NCBI GenBank assembly: GCA_023384025.1 | Contig: JAHDXX010000016.1 | Coordinates: forward strand, 6,432-23,665 | Origin: Sphingomonadaceae bacterium | GTDB taxonomy: Bacteria > Pseudomonadota > Alphaproteobacteria > Sphingomonadales > Sphingomonadaceae | Direction: 5' to 3' | DNA length: 17,234 bases | Shown: piece after piece, positions 13,241 through 17,234 of the stretch | How the letters are laid out: each line of letters starts with the position of its first letter | Position numbering within the stretch: the stretch's first letter is position 1 | Notes under the pieces: model-generated | What the model was told of the DNA's origin: nothing | The model's input: the letters and a program-made list of their open reading frames with translations, nothing else | The model's database searches: none | Position numbers and translations under genes: made by a program

Positions 13241-14764
13241 TCACGCCGCCTGATCTGGCGTCACCGGCCGCGCAGAAAGCTCCCGCCGCAACAACTTGCC
13301 GATCGGGTCGCGCGGCAGTTGGTCGACGAACTCAATGTAACGCGGGCGCTTGTAACCGGCGATCTTGCCCTTGAACCGGGCGGTGATCTCCTCGCGGGTG
13401 AGGGCCATCCCCGGTTTCAGCACCACGAAGGCCTTGACCGCCTCGCCCCACTGCCTGTCGGGCACGCCGCAGCACCCCGCGTCGGCCACCTCGGGCATGT
13501 CCGCGAACACCGCGTCGACTTCGGCCGGGTAGACGTTCTCGCCGCCGGTCTTGATCAGTTCCTTGGCCCGGCCGAGCAGGTAGCCGAGCCCGCGCTCGTC
13601 CATCGTGCCGAGGTCGCCGGTGCGCAGCCAGCCGTGGCCGAGCGCAGCGTCGGTCGCTTCGGGATTGCGCCAGTAGCCGAGCATGACTGCCGGGCTGCGC
13701 AGGCAGATCTCGCCTTCCTCACCCGGGGGCAGGCGGTTGCCATCCGGATCGAGGATGCACATTTCGATGTGCGCCATCGGCCAGCCGATCGAGCGCGGGT
13801 GTTCCAGCATCTCGGGATAGTCGATCGCGGTGGCAAAGCCGCAAATCTCGGTCTGGCCATAGCCGCCGACCACGCGCGCATCCCAGTCGCGCTCGATGAA
13901 CTCGTAGATTGCAGGGCGCATGCCTGCGCCGCCGGTGTAGTCGACCAGCGGCATCCTGCCATTGCGAATTGGTTCCATCGCTTGCCAGGGGAAGCAGATC
14001 GTGGGGAAGGCGCTGGTGGTGGTGCACTGCTCGCGGTGGAGCAGGTCGAGGATCGCGGCGCTGTCGTCGTCGCGTCCGGCGAACACCATGGCTCCGCCGC
14101 AGCCGAGCATCGCCGCGACCTGCTGCATGCCGACGACATGGAACAGCGGGTTGACCGAAAGCAGCCGCGTCTCCTTGCCCCAGTTGCGGCGCAGCGCCAT
14201 CGCCAGCGCCGAAGTGGCGACAGCCGTGCCCGACTGCAGGCAACCCTTGGGCCGCCCGGTCGTGCCGCTGGTGTACATCATGTAGAGCGCGCGGTCGGGA
14301 TCCAGCGGGGGTAGAGCGCGGGGCGGTTGGTCCGCCGTGACCATATGTTCGAATGCGCCCTGCGGATCATGGCGTTCGTCGACCATGACCAGTTCGCCGG
14401 TCGCGCTCTGGGCCAGCAGGTCGGCGAAACGCGGGTTGGCAAAGGTCATGGAGACCTCGGCATTGCCCATGATCCAGCCGATCTCGCCCGGTGCCAGCCG
14501 CCAGTTGAGCAGGACCGCGATCGCCCCGATCCGGCCGCAGGCGAGCAGCGTGGTGACGTAGGGTGCGCCATCGGTCAGCAGCAGGGCAACCCGGTCACCC
14601 GGGGCTATCCCCTTGGCAAGCAGCCAGCGAGAGAGTGCCTCGACCCGTAGATCAAATTCAGCCCAGGTGAGGCGCTGTCCACCGTCGACGGTTGCCTCAC
14701 GCCCGGCATACATCGCCGCATTGGCCCTGAGCAGGGTATCGAGCGAGAAATCACGGGCAGCCAT
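13241..14764 (-). CDS. AMP-dependent acyl-CoA ligase/synthetase
   Basis: I choose ATG 14764 (MAARDFSLDTLLRANAAMYAG) because AGGAGG lies just upstream; a longer frame exists but its extra 33 residues overlap the next gene. The 507-residue enzyme belongs to the ANL superfamily: P-loop YTSGTTGRPKG (164-174), YGQTE (302-306), GWLRTGDLG (378-386), the hinge around GRAKELIKTGGENVYP (398-413) and catalytic Lys490 in PRDPIGKLLRREL. It activates a carboxylic acid as acyl-adenylate and transfers it to CoA. The specificity pocket cannot be read safely; fatty, aromatic or crotonobetaine-like acids are all possible. It is third in a minus-strand run after the Mur ligase and the zinc-ribbon protein, 73 nt beyond the latter. 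No terminator hairpin with a T-run is visible after it. Confidence 0.94.
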   Translation of the reverse strand: MAARDFSLDTLLRANAAMYAGREATVDGGQRLTWAEFDLRVEALSRWLLAKGIAPGDRVALLLTDGAPYVTTLLACGRIGAIAVLLNWRLAPGEIGWIMGNAEVSMTFANPRFADLLAQSATGELVMVDERHDPQGAFEHMVTADQPPRALPPLDPDRALYMMYTSGTTGRPKGCLQSGTAVATSALAMALRRNWGKETRLLSVNPLFHVVGMQQVAAMLGCGGAMVFAGRDDDSAAILDLLHREQCTTTSAFPTICFPWQAMEPIRNGRMPLVDYTGGAGMRPAIYEFIERDWDARVVGGYGQTEICGFATAIDYPEMLEHPRSIGWPMAHIEMCILDPDGNRLPPGEEGEICLRSPAVMLGYWRNPEATDAALGHGWLRTGDLGTMDERGLGYLLGRAKELIKTGGENVYPAEVDAVFADMPEVADAGCCGVPDRQWGEAVKAFVVLKPGMALTREEITARFKGKIAGYKRPRYIEFVDQLPRDPIGKLLRRELSARPVTPDQAA

Positions 14765-14837
14765 CGCATCCTCCTTGCCGGGCAGGAATAAGTGGCTGAA
14801 CCGGATCAGGCCATTGCCAATTTTCGCGAGGCAGGCG

Positions 14838-15116
14838 TCACCCGTGTTCGCGCGCCAGATCAAGCCCGCAGCGGCTGCACACCTTGTTGGGCCAGGGCAG
14901 CGCGATTCGTTCGCGCACGAACAGGTTGCTGCCGCAGCGGGGGCAGGCGAACCGGCCCAGCCGCCGGTTGGTCCAGAGGAGAAGCAAGGCGGTCAGCGCG
15001 AAGGGGACGATACTGTGATCATAGAGCATGTCCGTCGCAATGGTCGCGCTCACTCCGGCAAGAGTGATGCCCAGCAGCAGCCAGACGTGGGCCATGGCTG
15101 CGCGGTAGACCGTCAT
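14838..15116 (-). CDS. Small membrane protein with C-terminal zinc ribbon, unknown function
   Basis: The 92-residue product has two hydrophobic helices at about 8-27 and 36-49, then a soluble zinc-ribbon-like domain with CPRC (58-61) and CSRC (80-83). The 18-residue gap between the pairs suits a zinc knuckle ribbon. The ribbon should face the cytoplasm, since RR follows helix 2. I do not recognise a named family. Its ATG overlaps the Mur ligase stop (ATGA), so it is probably translated together with it, which hints at a cell-envelope role but proves nothing. The Cys spacing and coupling make a real gene likely. Confidence 0.82.
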   Translation of the reverse strand: MTVYRAAMAHVWLLLGITLAGVSATIATDMLYDHSIVPFALTALLLLWTNRRLGRFACPRCGSNLFVRERIALPWPNKVCSRCGLDLAREHG

Positions 15117-16540
15117 GGCAGGTGCGCCAGGATGCTCTGGGCAAACTGCGTCAGGGTGTCGTCACGCGCGCCCATCACGACGATACGGTCACCCGGGCGA
15201 GCGATTTCCAGAATCCGGGTCGCACAGTCTTCTCGCATCGCGATGTGTTCGGCACGGCCACCGGCAGCGGTTATCAGGCCGATGATCCGCGCGGTGCCTT
15301 CGCTGCGGTCGACGGTGCCGCCGAAATAGACCGGGTCGCACATGATCGTCACATCGTCCGGGCCGAGCTCCCGTGCGAATGTCTCCGCCAGCTCCGCCCC
15401 CATCTGCCGCAACGGGCCGTAGCCGTGGGGCTGGAAGAACGCGATCACCCGTCCGGGGTGTGCCTTGAGCGTTCGCAGCGTCGCTGCGCACTTCTCCGGG
15501 TTGTGGCCGAAGTCATCGATCACGGTCACGCCGGACGGGCTGGTGCCGATCACGTCGAACCGGCGGGCGAGGCCAGCAAAGCTCGCCAGCGCCTTGACCG
15601 AAGCAGCCACCGGCACCCCCGCCGCAGCCGCTCCGGCAATGGTGGCGAGCGCATTGGCGAGGTTGTGCCTGCCCGGCATGGCAAGCACGAGCGCGTGCTC
15701 GCTGCCGTCATGCCGGTCGATCACTGTCGCTGCTTGCCGCACCGGGCCATCGGCAATGCTGCCTGGCTTGATCCCGATCTGGGCGCGGGGCTGATCGATC
15801 CCGAACGTGATCACTTCTTTGGCGCGGGGCAACAGCGCCAGCGCCTCGGCATCGTCGGCATTGATCGCGGCGATCCGGCTGCGAGCGAGGTAGTCGCCGA
15901 ACAGCACCCGCAACTCGTCCATGCTCTTGTGGTCAAGGCTGACGTTGAGCAGCACGCCGACCGCCGGGCGATAGAGCGCGATCGAGCCGTCGCTCTCGTC
16001 CACTTCGCTCACGTAGATGCTGCGCGAGCCCACCACCGCGCTGGCAATCGGATGGTCGGCGCGCACGAAGTTCTTCATCACCGCCCCGTTCATGATGGTC
16101 GGTTCGCGCCCTGCCACTTGCATGATCCAGCCGAGCATCCCGGTCACGGTCGACTTGCCGCTCGTCCCGGCAATCGCGAGACCTGCGCCGCTGGTGTTGA
16201 ACAGGATCGAGTTGAGTTCGGCCCGGGTCAGCCGCAGGCAGCCAAGTTCGTTGGCCCGGACAATCTCGGGCACCGTGTCTTCGACCGCAGCCGAGGCGAC
16301 AACCACCTGATCCTTCGCCACGATCCCGCTGCCGTCCTGCGGATGGAGCGCAAAGCCCTGTGCTTCCAGTGCGGCAAACTTCTCCGGCAGGCGCCCTTGG
16401 TCGCGGCTGCGGTCGGACCCGGCGACACTGGCCCCGCGCCCCTGGACGATCTGCGCCAGCGGCAACATTCCCGATCCGCCGATTCCGCAGAAGAAGAACG
16501 GGCGGGCGAACAGTTCGTCAGGGGTGGGGAAATCGGACAT
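15113..16540 (-). CDS. Mur ligase family protein, MurC/Mpl-like (probable peptidoglycan recycling ligase)
   Basis: From ATG 16540 the product is 475 residues; the open frame continues upstream but only MSDFPTPDELF onward is conserved-looking, and GGTGAG precedes it. The N-terminal domain has GIGGSGM (19-25) as in MurC and Mpl. The central ATPase domain shows GTSGKST (125-131), where MurC normally has GTHGKTT, then EVDESDGS (179-186), NVSLDHKSMDEL (199-210) and GRHNLANALA (290-299). The C-terminal domain has DDFGHNP (342-348) and FQPHGYGPLRQM (369-380). MurC adds L-Ala to UDP-MurNAc; Mpl adds a recycled tripeptide. The divergent neighbour is an LD-carboxypeptidase, which makes that tripeptide, so I infer a Mpl-like role, although EVDESDGS is MurC-like rather than Mpl-like. 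A housekeeping murC would be expected in the division cluster elsewhere. Confidence 0.88.
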   Translation of the reverse strand: MSDFPTPDELFARPFFFCGIGGSGMLPLAQIVQGRGASVAGSDRSRDQGRLPEKFAALEAQGFALHPQDGSGIVAKDQVVVASAAVEDTVPEIVRANELGCLRLTRAELNSILFNTSGAGLAIAGTSGKSTVTGMLGWIMQVAGREPTIMNGAVMKNFVRADHPIASAVVGSRSIYVSEVDESDGSIALYRPAVGVLLNVSLDHKSMDELRVLFGDYLARSRIAAINADDAEALALLPRAKEVITFGIDQPRAQIGIKPGSIADGPVRQAATVIDRHDGSEHALVLAMPGRHNLANALATIAGAAAAGVPVAASVKALASFAGLARRFDVIGTSPSGVTVIDDFGHNPEKCAATLRTLKAHPGRVIAFFQPHGYGPLRQMGAELAETFARELGPDDVTIMCDPVYFGGTVDRSEGTARIIGLITAAGGRAEHIAMREDCATRILEIARPGDRIVVMGARDDTLTQFAQSILAHLP

Positions 16541-16558
16541 CGGCTCACCGCTATGCAG

Positions 16559-16576
16559 TTGTGCCCGGCAACACAA
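16559..16576. promoter_or_regulatory. Short inverted repeat in the divergent Mur ligase/LD-carboxypeptidase spacer
   Basis: TTGTG (16559-16563) and CACAA (16572-16576) are spaced by 8 bp in the 53-bp spacer between the two divergent starts. Such a dyad could be an operator acting on both genes, but 5-bp arms arise easily by chance. Confidence 0.25.
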
Positions 16577-16593
16577 GCGGGCTAGCTGGGGTG

Positions 16594-17234
16594 ATGGCAA
16601 GAATTGCAATATGCGCCCCGGGCAAGCGGATCGAACGCGAGCAGGCCGATGCGGTTGAAGTGGTGGCGCAATCGATCGACGGAATCGATTTGCGGTTCCA
16701 CCCGCAATGCTTCGCCCGACACGGCCATTTCGCGGGCGACGATGCGACACGGCTGAAGGCGTTTCTGGATTGCGCCAATGATCCGGCATTCGATGCGGTG
16801 TGGTTCGCGGCCGGCGGCTACGGCTCCAACCGGATTGCGGCAGATGCCATCCCGCAGCTCGGAGAGGCGGCGCAGGGCAAGACATATCTCGGGTATTCCG
16901 ATACCGGCTACCTTCTGGCGGCGCTCTATCGCCACGGGATCGGCAACCCGGTCCATGGACCGATGGCCTCTTGCGTGGCGCGCGATGGAGGGGAGAACGC
17001 GGTGCGTCGGGCGCTCGGCCATCTCCACGGTGATAACAGCGGACTAGAAGCCGGACTGGATGGCCGGCCGACAGTTGCCTTCAACCTCATGACCCTGGCC
17101 ATGCTGTGCGGCACGGACCTGATGCCCGACCTGACAGGCCATGTCGTCATGATAGAGGAAGTGTCCGAGCACCTTTACGACGTCGACCGGCTGCTGTTCC
17201 ACGTCTCGCAGCACTTGCAGCAGGTGGCCGGGAT
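16594..17234 (+). CDS. LD-carboxypeptidase (peptidase S66, LdcA-like), 3' truncated
   Basis: The frame runs open from ATG 16594 to the window end, giving 213 residues. MARIAICAPG opens the S66 fold, VWFAAGGYGSNRI (69-81) is the conserved RGGYGS-type strand, GYSDTG (100-105) carries the nucleophile Ser102, and VVMIEEVSEHLYDVDRLL (184-201) holds the catalytic Glu region. The catalytic His should lie past the window edge. The family cleaves the terminal D-Ala of the murein tetrapeptide in the cytoplasm to give tripeptide for recycling. It is divergent from the Mur ligase across 53 bp, so shared control is plausible. The usual GGN before the helix near 163 reads AFN here, a minor departure. A GGGG stretch serves as ribosome site; GTG 16591 is an alternative start. 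Confidence 0.9.
   Translation, partial: MARIAICAPGKRIEREQADAVEVVAQSIDGIDLRFHPQCFARHGHFAGDDATRLKAFLDCANDPAFDAVWFAAGGYGSNRIAADAIPQLGEAAQGKTYLGYSDTGYLLAALYRHGIGNPVHGPMASCVARDGGENAVRRALGHLHGDNSGLEAGLDGRPTVAFNLMTLAMLCGTDLMPDLTGHVVMIEEVSEHLYDVDRLLFHVSQHLQQVAG

Noticed and set aside
13180..13374. Small plus-strand frame of 64 codons after the palindromic repeat
   Set aside because: It runs into the 3' end of the acyl-CoA ligase antisense and has no ribosome site or family features.
13319..14314. 331-codon plus-strand frame opposite the acyl-CoA ligase
   Set aside because: It shows no domain and is opposite all core motifs of the ligase.
15122..16585. 487-codon plus-strand frame opposite the Mur ligase
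   Set aside because: Low-complexity Arg/His/Ala composition and complete overlap with a conserved gene mark it as antisense shadow.

Overview
The window is GC-rich, densely coded bacterial DNA that looks like an alphaproteobacterium, most probably Sphingomonadales (Erythrobacter/Novosphingobium type). The basis is inference from codon and GC character, the long L9 with an acidic tail, the M2 peptidase, the DUF808 protein and two families of long intergenic palindromes typical of that group. It holds 20 protein genes, two of them cut by the window edges. I see no tRNA, rRNA, CRISPR array, insertion sequence or prophage.

Positions 1-2580 (+): four genes joined by 4-nt start/stop overlaps: a truncated 2-hydroxychromene-2-carboxylate isomerase-like protein, an AT-richer gene whose motifs resemble the uracil-DNA glycosylase fold, an alpha/beta hydrolase and a four-helix membrane protein of unknown role. 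Positions 2647-6824 (+): a secreted M2 (ACE-type) peptidyl-dipeptidase, a beta-propeller lipoprotein, a RimB-like retropepsin-fold protein and RimK, all overlapping and probably one operon. Positions 6828-7445 (+): a BrnT-type toxin with an XRE-type antitoxin, preceded by a TTGACA box and a perfect 15-nt palindrome that touches the toxin start.

Positions 7449-9811 (-): an SDR oxidoreductase and AMP nucleosidase, separated by a nested GC-rich palindrome. Positions 9855-11127 (-): the ribosomal operon rpsF-rpsR-rplI with a clear intrinsic terminator and a leader hairpin. Positions 11369-12988 (+): a DUF808 (YedI-like) membrane protein and a glutathione S-transferase. Positions 12989-13240 carry no gene but hold a 90-bp palindromic repeat. 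Positions 13241-16540 (-): a Mur ligase related to MurC/Mpl, a coupled small membrane zinc-ribbon protein, then an acyl-CoA ligase. Positions 16594-17234 (+): the start of an LD-carboxypeptidase gene, divergent from the Mur ligase. Those two together suggest peptidoglycan recycling.

The points most worth following are the foreign-looking glycosylase-fold gene set exactly between coupled neighbours, the BrnT toxin with a non-canonical antitoxin and operator-like palindrome, the RimB/RimK pair in a genome whose S6 tail is basic, and the unusual Mur ligase.
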